DNA of 64,000 bases from an uncultured Alphaproteobacteria bacterium (GTDB lineage Bacteria > Pseudomonadota > Alphaproteobacteria > HIMB59 > GCA-002718135): positions 1 to 64,000 of the forward strand of contig CACOPD010000005.1 in the NCBI GenBank assembly GCA_902628835.1. Direction: 5' to 3'. Of this stretch, positions 53,584-62,180 are shown in pieces. Positions within the stretch are counted from its first letter, which is position 1, and each line of letters opens with the position of its first letter. The notes under the pieces are model-generated. The model had not been told where the DNA came from. It saw nothing but the letters and a program-made list of their open reading frames with translations, and made no database searches. A program made the translations under genes and the position numbers.

Positions 53584-54258
53584 TTATGTTTTCCTTCTAA
53601 AAAATATTATTTTTATTAAAAAATAAATAATTGTTATTAAAACTAAAAGAGCAATATGAGGAATATAGGCACGAATATCAAATTTTTGCCAGTGCACGAT
53701 ATCCATGAATGGGCCAATATAAAGAATAATAGGTGTCCAAGTTAATATTTGTTCCCATAAATTAGATCCAAAAAATTCTGCCTCACCAACTGCTAGTGAA
53801 TAATGTCCTGTGTTATCGTCATTAAATACTTTTATATAATAGGTGCCAGCTTCAATCATAAAACTTGTTTTAAATTCTTGGTTTCTTTCGGTTCCTATTT
53901 CAGGGCCTTTCCAATACCAATCTCTTGCATAGGGCTCGTACCATGCATTCCAATCAAAATCCTTACCTTGTGCGCTATAAATGACTTCTTTATTTTCATT
54001 TAAAACTTCAAGGGATAACCATTTATAAGTATCATTTACTTTTGGACTTAAGATACCTGTGTAAAATAAAAAATCACTATCACTTTCTATTTTATAATAA
54101 TGTGGCTCTCCTTCTAACTTAGAATAATAAGCTTTTGAAATTTCTGGGTATACTACTTTATGTGGGTTATCAAAAGATGGTGAATAATTTATTAATTTAG
54201 GTTGATGGGCAAAAATTGATAAAGGATAAAATACTAAAAGAAAAATTAATATTTTCAT
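53584..54258 (-). CDS. Exported protein with C-terminal membrane anchor, HupE partner
   Basis: The 224-residue protein has a signal peptide (MKILIFLLVFYPLSIFA-HQ), a periplasmic beta-rich domain (about 25-165) and a C-terminal membrane segment (IPHIALLVLITIIYFLIKIIFF). TSFMIEAGTYYIKVFNDDNTGHYSLAVG near 130-157 resembles a prepeptidase C-terminal-type beta-sandwich. It has many Tyr/Trp residues (DWNAWYEPYARDWYWKG). I do not know a function; operon position suggests it assists HupE in metal capture. Confidence 0.65.
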   Translation of the reverse strand: MKILIFLLVFYPLSIFAHQPKLINYSPSFDNPHKVVYPEISKAYYSKLEGEPHYYKIESDSDFLFYTGILSPKVNDTYKWLSLEVLNENKEVIYSAQGKDFDWNAWYEPYARDWYWKGPEIGTERNQEFKTSFMIEAGTYYIKVFNDDNTGHYSLAVGEAEFFGSNLWEQILTWTPIILYIGPFMDIVHWQKFDIRAYIPHIALLVLITIIYFLIKIIFFRRKT

Positions 54259-54301
54259 AATTACTTATAAAAATTAAAATTATACTTTTCAACAATTGTA
54301 A

Positions 54302-54334
54302 AGTTTGGGGCCACTTTGGGCCCCTATCCAAACT
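54302..54334 (-). terminator. GC-rich hairpin at the hsp20 3' end
   Basis: A 6-bp GGGGCC/GGCCCC stem with a 6-base loop is extended by AGTTT/AAACT across a 5-base bulge. In this very AT-rich DNA it is conspicuous and overlaps the hsp20 stop codon. The T tract after it is weak, so it may stabilise the mRNA as much as terminate it. It separates hsp20 from the HupE pair. Confidence 0.6.
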
Positions 54335-54770
54335 ACTTTATTGAGATTAATCTAGCTTTTTTTTCTTCTGGAATAATTCTCTCCAAATCAATCGCTAAAA
54401 GTCCATTTTTCAATTCAGCGTCTTTAACTTTAATATCTTCTGAAATTGTGAACGATCTTTCAAATTGTCTTGTTGAGATTCCTTTATGGATTACACCATT
54501 ACCATTTTCATTAACCACTTTTTCTTTAGGTTTATTTCTAACAGTTAGGTTGTTTTCTTTTAATTCAATCTCAATATCTTCTTTACTATATCCAGCAAGA
54601 GCAACTTCAATTTTATAGTTATGCTCATCGACTCTATGAATATTGTAAGGTGGATAATTTGTATTGTATCGTTCCGTAGACTCCAACATTCTATCAAATT
54701 CATCAAAAATTGAGTCAAATCCAACAGAGAATGGTCTTAGAGAATTCCAAACGGATAGGTTTCTAGTCAT
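54333..54770 (-). CDS. Small heat shock protein Hsp20 (IbpA-like)
   Basis: The 145-residue holdase has an alpha-crystallin domain: YNIHRVDEHNYKIEVALAGYSKEDIEIELKENNLTVR (about 37-73) and the C-terminal LKNGLLAIDLERIIPEE with a short IxI-like tail. The N-terminus (SLRPFSVGFDSIFDEFDRML) is IbpA-type. The start at 54770 has AGGAG five bases upstream; a longer in-frame start lies inside the leader hairpin and is not credible. Expression is probably controlled by the ROSE-like element just before it. Confidence 0.92.
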   Translation of the reverse strand: MTRNLSVWNSLRPFSVGFDSIFDEFDRMLESTERYNTNYPPYNIHRVDEHNYKIEVALAGYSKEDIEIELKENNLTVRNKPKEKVVNENGNGVIHKGISTRQFERSFTISEDIKVKDAELKNGLLAIDLERIIPEEKKARLISIK

Positions 54771-54773
54771 AAT

Positions 54774-54841
54774 AACTCCTTTATTAAGCAAGTTTATTTT
54801 GTCCGCACCCACAATGGCATACAGACATTTATTATGTGGGT
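54774..54841 (-). promoter_or_regulatory. ROSE-like RNA thermometer in the hsp20 leader
   Basis: On the transcript, AACUUGCUU (54794-54786) can pair with AAGGAGUU (54781-54774) across an AAUA loop, hiding the Shine-Dalgarno AGGAG and leaving a single unpaired G. This is the UYGCU/SD pairing that defines ROSE elements. A second hairpin upstream pairs ACCCACA with UGUGGGU (54841-54835 and 54813-54807). Location directly before a small heat shock gene is where ROSE elements occur in Alphaproteobacteria. Read by eye, not by folding software. Confidence 0.72.
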
Positions 54842-54867
54842 ATGATTGTGATTAATTCAAGTCTTTG

Positions 54868-55524
54868 TTATTTTTTTCTTATAAACGATAATCCATCAGA
54901 TAATGGCAAAAGAGAGAATTCCACTCTTGTGTCATTTTGTATTTTTAAATTTAAGTCACGGATAGTTTTTGTTTGAGAGTCTTGTTTAGTTTCGTCAGCA
55001 ACATCACCGTGCCAAAGCATATTATCAATAATTATTATTCCATTAGAAACTAATAGGTTTAGTGATAGTTCGTAATAATTTGGATAATTATTTTTATCAG
55101 CATCTATAAAAATTAAATCATAACTCTGTTGACGGTCTATCATGCTTTGCATTACCTCAACACCATCTCCAATAATCGATTCAATTTTTGAGCTCATATT
55201 ATCTAATTCCCAATATTTTTTTGCTAAGGGTAAAAATTCATCTGAATTATCAACAGTTACAATTTTTCCTGTTTCTGGTAAACCTCTAGCCAAAAACAAA
55301 GAACTCATCCCTGTAAACCTTCCAATCTCTAAACAGTTATTAGCATTAGAAATTTTAGTTATCATTTCTAAAAACTGACCTTGTTCTTTTGCAATCTGCA
55401 TTTGGGAAACACTACCAAGTTTTAAAGTTTCATTTTCTAGTTCAGTAATTATTTTATCTTCTCGGTAACCTACGCTTTGTAAATATTGCACAAGTGATTC
55501 ATTAATTTCAGTTTGGGTGCTCAT
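54868..55524 (-). CDS. Class I SAM-dependent O-methyltransferase
   Basis: The 218-residue protein is a catechol-O-methyltransferase-like (Methyltransf_3) enzyme: CLEIGRFTGMSSLFLARGLPETGKIVTVD near 61-89 binds SAM, FIDADKNNYPNYYE near 136-149 and IIDNMLWHGDVAD near 161-173 hold the metal/substrate site. Substrate unknown. It shares one base with the deoA stop, so it is the last gene of the nucleoside-salvage operon. Link to nucleosides is by position only. Confidence 0.88.
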   Translation of the reverse strand: MSTQTEINESLVQYLQSVGYREDKIITELENETLKLGSVSQMQIAKEQGQFLEMITKISNANNCLEIGRFTGMSSLFLARGLPETGKIVTVDNSDEFLPLAKKYWELDNMSSKIESIIGDGVEVMQSMIDRQQSYDLIFIDADKNNYPNYYELSLNLLVSNGIIIIDNMLWHGDVADETKQDSQTKTIRDLNLKIQNDTRVEFSLLPLSDGLSFIRKK

Positions 55525-56834
55525 TAATTTATGGTTTCAAATATTTCAGATAGTTTCTGAGTTTTTTTATCTGAAATAATGAAACAACCTTTTATTTTAT
55601 CTATTAAATTATCATCTATATTTTTACTTGAGTATAAACTTAACAGAGCTGTTGAAGAATTTACTTCATCGCCTATATTGAGAACATTATCGTATCCAAC
55701 TCCATAATCTATTTTATCTGTAACCTGTTTTCTTCCTCCTCCAAGTTCAATAAGTATAAGGCCTAATTCTCTGGTATGAATTTTTTCTATCCAACCTTCC
55801 TTATTACAAAATACATCTTTTCGAACAGAGGTATTTATTAAATCTTTTTCAAAAGATGATAAAATATTTCTTGGTCCACCCAAGGCTGCAACCATCATTT
55901 CAAATTTTTCTGCAGCTAGTCCATTATTAATAACCGTATTAATTTTATTATATGCTTCTTCTTTAGAAATTTTATAAATGTTTACTAATAGCGAAGATAT
56001 TAATTCATTGGTGATCTTCTCTAATCTGTGATCTTTAAAATCATTTTTAATATATTTTATGCATTCTAATATCTCTAGCGTATGACCAGCACTTTTACCT
56101 AAGACCTGATTCATATCTGTTAATATAGCTTCGCAATGTAAACCAGCTCCTTTAGCGACCCTTACTAAGGAGTTGGATAAATCTCTTGCTATATCAATAG
56201 TACTATTAAAAGATCCATTACCAACTTTTACATCTAGTACTAAAGATGAAAGACCGCTTGCAATTTTTTTTGAAAGAATTGATGATGTTATTAAAGGTAA
56301 AGATTCTACTGTACCTACAACATCCCTTATAGAATATAATTTTTTATCAGCTGGTGCTAAGTTAGAGGTTTGACCGATAATTGCACAACCAATATCTTTT
56401 ACAACTTTTTTAAAAGTCTCTAAATCAGGTTTTGTATTGTATCCAGGTATTGAATCAAATTTATCTAGTGTGCCACCTGTATGACCCAAACCTCTACCAG
56501 AAATCATTGGCACATAAAGTCCACAAGCTGCAAGTATTGGTGCTAAAATAATGCTCGTCTTATCTCCAACACCACCAGTTGAGTGCTTATCACACACCAA
56601 CTCATTATCTACTATCTCAGACCAGTTGAGTGTATCGCCTGATTTTGTCATCGCCTCAGTTAAACAAACAGTTTCCTCAGGTGTCATTCCATTTGCAAAT
56701 ATTGCCATGCTCATTGCTGCAATTTGTGCGTCTGAAAAAGATCCATTTGTTAAACCGTCTACAAAAAAGTTGATATCTTCTTTTGACAGATCTTGGTTAT
56801 CTCTTTTTTTTCTAATTATCTCTTGAGGTATCAT
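55524..56834 (-). CDS. deoA: Thymidine phosphorylase
   Basis: DeoA splits thymidine or deoxyuridine with phosphate into base and deoxyribose-1-phosphate. The 436-residue protein shows the N-terminal helical domain (IIRKKRDNQDLSKEDI), DKHSTGGVGDKTSIILAPILAACG near 84-107, the signature SGRGLGHTGGTLDKFDSIPG near 117-136 and the C-terminal PYNP domain with GGGRKQVTDKIDYGVG. It overlaps the purine nucleoside phosphorylase gene by 23 bases. Confidence 0.95.
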   Translation of the reverse strand: MIPQEIIRKKRDNQDLSKEDINFFVDGLTNGSFSDAQIAAMSMAIFANGMTPEETVCLTEAMTKSGDTLNWSEIVDNELVCDKHSTGGVGDKTSIILAPILAACGLYVPMISGRGLGHTGGTLDKFDSIPGYNTKPDLETFKKVVKDIGCAIIGQTSNLAPADKKLYSIRDVVGTVESLPLITSSILSKKIASGLSSLVLDVKVGNGSFNSTIDIARDLSNSLVRVAKGAGLHCEAILTDMNQVLGKSAGHTLEILECIKYIKNDFKDHRLEKITNELISSLLVNIYKISKEEAYNKINTVINNGLAAEKFEMMVAALGGPRNILSSFEKDLINTSVRKDVFCNKEGWIEKIHTRELGLILIELGGGRKQVTDKIDYGVGYDNVLNIGDEVNSSTALLSLYSSKNIDDNLIDKIKGCFIISDKKTQKLSEIFETIN

Positions 56835-57642
56835 CGAATTGAACTTCTTGTATAAATTGTTTAATTAAATTTAAAACATTGTTCTCTGCTAAACTTGCAT
56901 TCTCTAAAGTTTCTTGATGACTTAATTTTGTTTTATTCATACCAGCAGCTAAGTTGGTAATTACACTGATACCAATAACAGGAAGTCCGCAATGATTAGC
57001 AACTAAAACTTCTGGTACCGTAGACATTCCAACAGCATTTCCACCTATCACTTTTAAAGCATTGATTTCAGCAGGTGTTTCAAAATTTGGTCCTGAGTAC
57101 ATACAGTAAATACCTTCATAAATTTTTTGATCTATTTTTTTAGCGATTTGTATTATCTGATCTCTATAAAACTTATGATACCCATCACTCATATCATGAA
57201 AGCGAGGGCCATACTCTTCTGCATTGGGTCCAATAAGTGGATTAAAACCGCTCCAATTTATATGATCTTTAATAGCCATTAAACTACCTGCAGGCATAGC
57301 TTCATCTAAACTACCTGCTGCATTTGTAACTATTAATAACTTACATCCAATGTCCTTTAAAACTCTTATAGGTAAAGCTAAGCTTTGAGGATTGTGGCCC
57401 TCATAAATATGTGATCTTCCATACATGCAAACAACATTTAAATTATTTATTTTTCCTAAAACTAATTTACCAGCATGACCTTTTACAGTTGGCTGCGGAA
57501 AATCAGATAACTGTTCATATGAGATTGATTCTCTAACATCTTTTTCTTCAAAAAAATTTGTTAGTCCACTTCCTAAAATTACAGCAATATCAGGTGAAGT
57601 ATTATTTGTTATTTCTAAAAATTTTTTTGCTGAGGGTAACAT
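56812..57642 (-). CDS. Purine-nucleoside phosphorylase (trimeric type)
   Basis: The 276-residue protein is a class I PNP: AVILGSGLTNF near 20-30 binds phosphate, VVCMYGRSHIYEGHNPQSLALPIRVL near 71-96, VTNAAGSLDEAMPAGSLMAIKDHINWSG near 107-134 and GNAVGMSTVPEVLVANHCGLPVIGIS near 200-225. It releases purine bases and ribose-1-phosphate from inosine/guanosine, following adenosine deaminase (44519) in salvage. It overlaps cdd by one base. Confidence 0.94.
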   Translation of the reverse strand: MLPSAKKFLEITNNTSPDIAVILGSGLTNFFEEKDVRESISYEQLSDFPQPTVKGHAGKLVLGKINNLNVVCMYGRSHIYEGHNPQSLALPIRVLKDIGCKLLIVTNAAGSLDEAMPAGSLMAIKDHINWSGFNPLIGPNAEEYGPRFHDMSDGYHKFYRDQIIQIAKKIDQKIYEGIYCMYSGPNFETPAEINALKVIGGNAVGMSTVPEVLVANHCGLPVIGISVITNLAAGMNKTKLSHQETLENASLAENNVLNLIKQFIQEVQFDDTSRDN

Positions 57643-58058
57643 TAAAGATTCTCTGGGCCAAAAGAGTCTGGAAGTAATTCTTCGAGCGTAGATGTTTTCA
57701 TATGACCATTTTCGTTACACATATGAATTTTAGTATCTAAAGCAGCAAATTCTCTTAACCTTTGTCTACAACCGCCACAAGGTGAGCATAATAATTCACC
57801 TGAACCTATAACCACAACTTCTAAAATTTGTTTGTTTCCATTAGATATCATATTTCCAATTGCTGTTGCTTCGGCACACTGGGATTGGGGATAGGCTGCA
57901 TTTTCAACATTACAACCAGTAATAATTTTATTATCCTCTGTTAAAAAAGCTGCTCCTACTTTAAAATGTGAATAAGGCACATGAGCTTGCTCTCTAACTT
58001 TTTTTGCAGCCTTAAATAAAGTATCAAAATTTTCTGAAACCATATTCTTGTTTAACAT
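57642..58058 (-). CDS. cdd: Cytidine deaminase
   Basis: The 138-residue enzyme has VPYSHFKVGAAFLT near 27-40, GCNVENAAYPQSQCAEATAI near 48-67 (zinc Cys and catalytic Glu) and CSPCGGCRQRLREF near 91-104 with the second and third zinc Cys. It converts cytidine to uridine. It is the first gene of cdd - purine nucleoside phosphorylase - deoA - methyltransferase, an operon that mineralises environmental nucleosides. Confidence 0.95.
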   Translation of the reverse strand: MLNKNMVSENFDTLFKAAKKVREQAHVPYSHFKVGAAFLTEDNKIITGCNVENAAYPQSQCAEATAIGNMISNGNKQILEVVVIGSGELLCSPCGGCRQRLREFAALDTKIHMCNENGHMKTSTLEELLPDSFGPENL

Positions 58059-58084
58059 GAAATTACTAAAAAAATTATTTATTT

Positions 58085-59236
58085 CTAAATCTTAAACAAT
58101 TCTTGAGACAAATCAGGAAGTGCGTCTCCCCAAAAAACTTCTTTACGTAAAAATTCTGGATCTTGGTTAAAACAAACAGACATTGCAGAGTTGTAGATAG
58201 CTCTGGAGTCAATTGTTGAGTTTAGATCTCTTCCTTCAAATAATTCTTTCTTTTTAAGCCCAGGCCAATCTGTATAAACTTGAGATTTTTTTAACAAGCC
58301 TCCAGCCATTAGTATTGCACTTCCATATCCGTGTTCAGTGCCATAGCCTCCATTTTGTTTAATAGTTCGTCCAAATTCTGTTAAAGTTAAAATTAGTGTA
58401 TTATCAAAAGCTTGACCAAGATTTTCGTGTAAAATAGTAACAATCTTATTTACTTCTTCTAGTTCATCGGCATGCGCACCATCAACACCTCCTTGGGCAG
58501 TATGAGTGTCAAAACCATCTAAATCAAATACAGCAACTCGAGGACCACTTTGATCTTTTAATTGTTTGGCGGCTTCAAGGGCAAGTTTTTTTCTATCATC
58601 TGAGTCAGTAGCTATTTGCATGGATAATGGTCTTTGTCTAATTGTATCGAGTGTAGATTTAATTAGTTCATTATGTTCACCTTTAAATTCATTATAAATT
58701 TGGTCTATTAAATTTTTTTCAACAAAATCTGGTGATGGAAAAAAATTATTATTCTGTGGCACGCCTCTTAGTAAAAGTGGCATTGGTAAAGATATTGCCA
58801 AACCTTTTCCTGTAATATTTGATGCTAGTAAACCTCTACCAAGCCATCCTGTTTTTTCTTTGTATGGAATATGAGCTCCGGTTTCCATTAAATTTTGTCC
58901 ATCAAAATGAGATCTTCCTGTGTAGGGAATATTTGTTGCATGTACAAATGCTGCCTGATTTTTCTTCCAAAGTTTATGAAAAATTTCTAATTTAGGATGA
59001 AGGCCAAAGTCACTATTCAAATTAAGAACATCTTCTAAAATGAGTTTTTTTCTTAATTTTTTGAGACGTTTATCTCCAATAACAGGAACAGCTGTTAAAC
59101 CATCCATTCCCCCTCTAAGTGATATTATGATTAGATTTTTTTTCTGCATTGATGCAAAACTTATTTTTGGAAAATATCCTGAAAGAAACAATGTTGTTGA
59201 TCCTCCAATTAAAAAATTCCTTCTTGTACAATTCAT
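58085..59236 (-). CDS. DUF1501 family exported protein
   Basis: The 383-residue protein has a Tat signal (CTRRNFLIGGSTTLFLSGYFP) and the DUF1501 features LIIISLRGGMDGLTAVPV near 35-52, THATNIPYTGRSHFDGQNLMETG near 97-119, DLDGFDTHTAQGG near 241 and LTEFGRTIKQNGGYGTEHGYGSAILMAGG near 285-313. The fold is related to sulfatases/alkaline phosphatases, but no activity is known. It overlaps the DUF1800 gene by 4 bases; the two families nearly always occur together. Confidence 0.9.
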   Translation of the reverse strand: MNCTRRNFLIGGSTTLFLSGYFPKISFASMQKKNLIIISLRGGMDGLTAVPVIGDKRLKKLRKKLILEDVLNLNSDFGLHPKLEIFHKLWKKNQAAFVHATNIPYTGRSHFDGQNLMETGAHIPYKEKTGWLGRGLLASNITGKGLAISLPMPLLLRGVPQNNNFFPSPDFVEKNLIDQIYNEFKGEHNELIKSTLDTIRQRPLSMQIATDSDDRKKLALEAAKQLKDQSGPRVAVFDLDGFDTHTAQGGVDGAHADELEEVNKIVTILHENLGQAFDNTLILTLTEFGRTIKQNGGYGTEHGYGSAILMAGGLLKKSQVYTDWPGLKKKELFEGRDLNSTIDSRAIYNSAMSVCFNQDPEFLRKEVFWGDALPDLSQELFKI

Positions 59237-60669
59237 ACTTTTAATACTCCTGGCAAATTACAAATAACACCGTACTTTCGCCCTAAATCGTAATCTAATG
59301 TACCAAATCTATATTGTTCAATTAGAGATGCCATATTTTCAAAATCTTCAAAATTATTTTTAAGACAAGCTAAAATAAAATCATGCGATCTGTTTCCAGA
59401 TTTAATAAGTATTGGAAGCTCTACTGAAGCAAACCACAACCTTCTCAATAACAATTCTGGTGATACCCAATCTACCTCAAAATCACTCCAGCCATTAGGT
59501 TGTTTAGCACGATATGGTGAGTGCCCAATTTCTCTAAGTATCCATGACAATTGTCTTTGTTTTCTATTTGGCTTTGATTTAAAAGTATAATTCATTTTAT
59601 CTGAAGAAAGAGGAATGTTTAAATCAAACATCCTGGATAATTGCATTAACCATATTTCTGGTGGATGAAATTTATGAGTATTCTCATTGTATTTATAAGC
59701 TTGTCTGATAACTGCTTTGTGGATTTCAATTAATTTACCATTGGATTTATTCCAGGCCTCTATTACTGGTTTTATCATTTCTTCGGTTGGTTCATCTGTA
59801 ATAAAATGCCTACATAGTTTTGTTGAAACAAATTTTATACAGATTGGATGTGTTGCCAAGTCATGAATAACTTTTGCAAGTTCTCTTTTAGCATCATTTT
59901 TATATTTGATTCCTAAAACTACCTTGTCTCCTTTTTGATGCATTTCTTGATCAAACCATATGTCTCCCGTTTCTAGATTTTTTCTACTCCATTTATGTGC
60001 CCAACCTGTCATGATATATGCTAACTGAATAACATCCTCTTGGGTGTATCCAGCATTTGGAGATACTGTATGCAACTCTAATAATTCCCTTGCGTGATTC
60101 TCATTTATAGTTTCACCCCACTCCATTCCTTTTTTAGAATTAGGACCAAAAGATTCTGAATTATCAAGGTGATGAATCATACACCATGAAGTCGTAACAG
60201 ATTGAACCATCTCTTCAAAAGTTTTAACCATATTAGGTCTAATAATTTCACGTTGGTAGGGCCCAGTGCTAAACTCTGCTAAGAAATCTTTTTCACTAAT
60301 AGCAAAATGGTTTCCCCAAAAAAGCCAAAAACGTTCAAATACAGGTTGTTTGGAATACTTAGTTTGATAATGACGAATAGCATGTTCATTTAATTCAAAA
60401 TATCTTTCGCCAGTTTTTATTCTCAGTTCATCTTTTGCTTTTTTATAGGCATGCTTGTCATTTTTAAATTTTTTTCTTAAGACTTCTCTATCGCCGTATA
60501 CCCATTCTCCATATTTTTTTCTTAATTCTTTTTCTGTAGAAATTGTTCCAGGCCATAAAAGATCGGGTATGGTATCTAGTTGATTTAATGCCCAATTAAG
60601 AGGGTCTTTATCTTGTTTATCTTTTAATGATAAACCAAACGCTACTCGTCTATAAAATTTTAATGACAT
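59233..60669 (-). CDS. DUF1800 family protein
   Basis: The 478-residue protein is a DUF1800 member: RVAFGLSLKDKQ at the N-terminus, ENHARELLELHTVSPNAGYTQEDVIQLAYIMTGW near 189-222, KLCRHFITDEPTEEMI near 287-302 and LQLSRMFDL / NGWSDFEVDWVSPELLLRR near 416-434. It lacks a recognisable signal peptide; its partner DUF1501 has one, so the pair may travel or assemble together. Function unknown. Confidence 0.88.
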   Translation of the reverse strand: MSLKFYRRVAFGLSLKDKQDKDPLNWALNQLDTIPDLLWPGTISTEKELRKKYGEWVYGDREVLRKKFKNDKHAYKKAKDELRIKTGERYFELNEHAIRHYQTKYSKQPVFERFWLFWGNHFAISEKDFLAEFSTGPYQREIIRPNMVKTFEEMVQSVTTSWCMIHHLDNSESFGPNSKKGMEWGETINENHARELLELHTVSPNAGYTQEDVIQLAYIMTGWAHKWSRKNLETGDIWFDQEMHQKGDKVVLGIKYKNDAKRELAKVIHDLATHPICIKFVSTKLCRHFITDEPTEEMIKPVIEAWNKSNGKLIEIHKAVIRQAYKYNENTHKFHPPEIWLMQLSRMFDLNIPLSSDKMNYTFKSKPNRKQRQLSWILREIGHSPYRAKQPNGWSDFEVDWVSPELLLRRLWFASVELPILIKSGNRSHDFILACLKNNFEDFENMASLIEQYRFGTLDYDLGRKYGVICNLPGVLKV

Positions 60670-60721
60670 ATATAAAAAAAAATAGTTTACATATATTTAT
60701 AATATTTAAAAATAAAATTTA

Positions 60722-61372
60722 ATGGCAAAAATACCTCTGAAAATTTGTGGCATAACCAATATAAAATCAGTTGAAGTCGCGCATAAAAATAAAATAAAGT
60801 CATTAGGTTTTGCTAGTAAAAATTTAAATGGGCCAAACACTGTTAGTGATAAAAAAATACAATCATTAATTAAAGAATGTAAAAATTATAAAATAGAATC
60901 AGTGCTTTTGACTCGATACGTATCTTTAGACAAGTTAATTGATCAAATTGATTTTACAAAACCAAAGACAATCTCATGCTCATATCATTTTTCAAAAAAA
61001 GATTTATTAAGAATAAAAAAAATATTTAAAAGATTAAAAATTGGTATTGCAATTAATCCAGAAAATTTTGATAAGCAATACGTTGAATCTATTAAAAAAA
61101 TTATTGATGTTATTTATTTTGATATGAATGTTTATAGAAAAAAAAGTATTAAAAAGTATTCATTAAGAAAAAGTATTAAACAAATACAATTTATAAAAAG
61201 TAAAAATATTCCAGTTTATATTGGCGGTGGTATAGACAAAAAAAATGTTTCTAAAATTTTAAAACAAATAACACCGTTTGGATTAGATATTTCGAGAAGT
61301 TTAAAAAATCAGAGAAATTTAATTTCTAAATCAAAACTCAAAGATTTTTTAAATCAAATTTCGGTACGATAA
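60722..61372 (+). CDS. Divergent phosphoribosylanthranilate-isomerase-like (TrpF-like) protein
   Basis: The 216-residue protein begins LKICGIT like TrpF and ends with VYIGGGIDKKNVSKIL and FGLDISRSL, matching the last strands of its barrel. In between it is degenerate: the usual GGTG-type phosphate loop and the SSGVE-x2-G-x-KD motif near the C-terminus are missing, and the middle is Lys/Ile-rich. Thus the fold is clear but isomerase activity is doubtful. It is alone, without other tryptophan genes, and convergent with folK (24-base overlap). Confidence 0.6.
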   Translation: MAKIPLKICGITNIKSVEVAHKNKIKSLGFASKNLNGPNTVSDKKIQSLIKECKNYKIESVLLTRYVSLDKLIDQIDFTKPKTISCSYHFSKKDLLRIKKIFKRLKIGIAINPENFDKQYVESIKKIIDVIYFDMNVYRKKSIKKYSLRKSIKQIQFIKSKNIPVYIGGGIDKKNVSKILKQITPFGLDISRSLKNQRNLISKSKLKDFLNQISVR

Positions 61373-61849
61373 TCGTTTAATAATATATTTATTTTGCAAT
61401 TCTTTAGATAATACTTTTATTGATTTTTTTTCAAGCGGATGTCTGAAAAATGGATCAATATCTAGTATTGGGTATAACACAAAGTCTCTTTCAGCTGCTC
61501 TTGGGTGAGGAATTATTAAATTTTTTTTATTAAATATTTGTTTGCCAAAAAAAATAATATCCAAATCAATGTTTCTTGGACCATTGATAATTTTTTTATT
61601 TTTTTTTAATTTTTTTTCAATTTCATAAATATTATTTATTAATTCTAATGGCTGCTGATTGGTTAATAGTTTTATTGCGGTATTAAAAAAATTACTTTGC
61701 GATTTGTATCCATAAGGAGAAGAAATATAAATATTTGCAAATTTTTTTATATTACCAATATTTTCTAACTCTCTAACGGCACAGCGTAAATTAAATATAG
61801 CATTACCTAGATTTGAGCCAAGTGCGATTATAGTTTCAGTTTGATACAC
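61349..61849 (-). CDS. folK: 2-amino-4-hydroxy-6-hydroxymethyldihydropteridine pyrophosphokinase
   Basis: FolK transfers pyrophosphate to the pterin before DHPS. The 166-residue protein has IIALGSNLGNAIFNLRCAV near 7-25, NFFNTAIKL near 54, and the HPPK signature GPRNIDLDIIFFG near 89-101 followed by IPHPRAAERDFVLYPILDIDP near 112-132. It overlaps folB by 14 bases and ends the folate operon. Confidence 0.93.
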   Translation of the reverse strand: MYQTETIIALGSNLGNAIFNLRCAVRELENIGNIKKFANIYISSPYGYKSQSNFFNTAIKLLTNQQPLELINNIYEIEKKLKKNKKIINGPRNIDLDIIFFGKQIFNKKNLIIPHPRAAERDFVLYPILDIDPFFRHPLEKKSIKVLSKELQNKYIIKRLSYRNLI

Positions 61850-62180
61850 TTAGAGATTCAGCTCCATATTTTTTTGCTACAGCTGTTTTATTAATTGTAA
61901 TTTTAACTTTTTTTATTTTAAATTTTTTTTCGAGAGCATTGGATGTTTTTATTATTAAATGCTCAAGAGTATGTGATTGAGATTCCTTTATGAAAGTTTT
62001 TAAATATTTTGTAATAGATGAATAATCCTTAACATTATTAATATTGTTTAAATCTAATGAGTTTTTAACAGGATAACTAAATTCTAATGTTATCTTTAAT
62101 AACTGTTTTTTCTTTCTCTCTTGAGCAGTGATACCTATATTTGCACTGATGGATAAGTTTTTAATTTCTACTTTGAACAT
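61836..62180 (-). CDS. folB: Dihydroneopterin aldolase
   Basis: The 114-residue protein fits FolB: ISANIGITAQERKKKQLLKITLEF near 9-32, DYSSITKYLKTFIKESQSHTLEHLIIKTSNAL near 51-82 with the catalytic Glu in TLEHL, and a C-terminal VKITINKTAVAKKYGAESLSV with a lysine near the expected site. It overlaps folP by 13 bases and folK by 14, so the three are tightly coupled. Confidence 0.92.
   Translation of the reverse strand: MFKVEIKNLSISANIGITAQERKKKQLLKITLEFSYPVKNSLDLNNINNVKDYSSITKYLKTFIKESQSHTLEHLIIKTSNALEKKFKIKKVKITINKTAVAKKYGAESLSVSN

Noticed and set aside
54771-54812. Longer start for Hsp20 (54812)
   Set aside because: It would make the ROSE-like hairpin coding sequence; the start at 54770 has a well-placed AGGAG.
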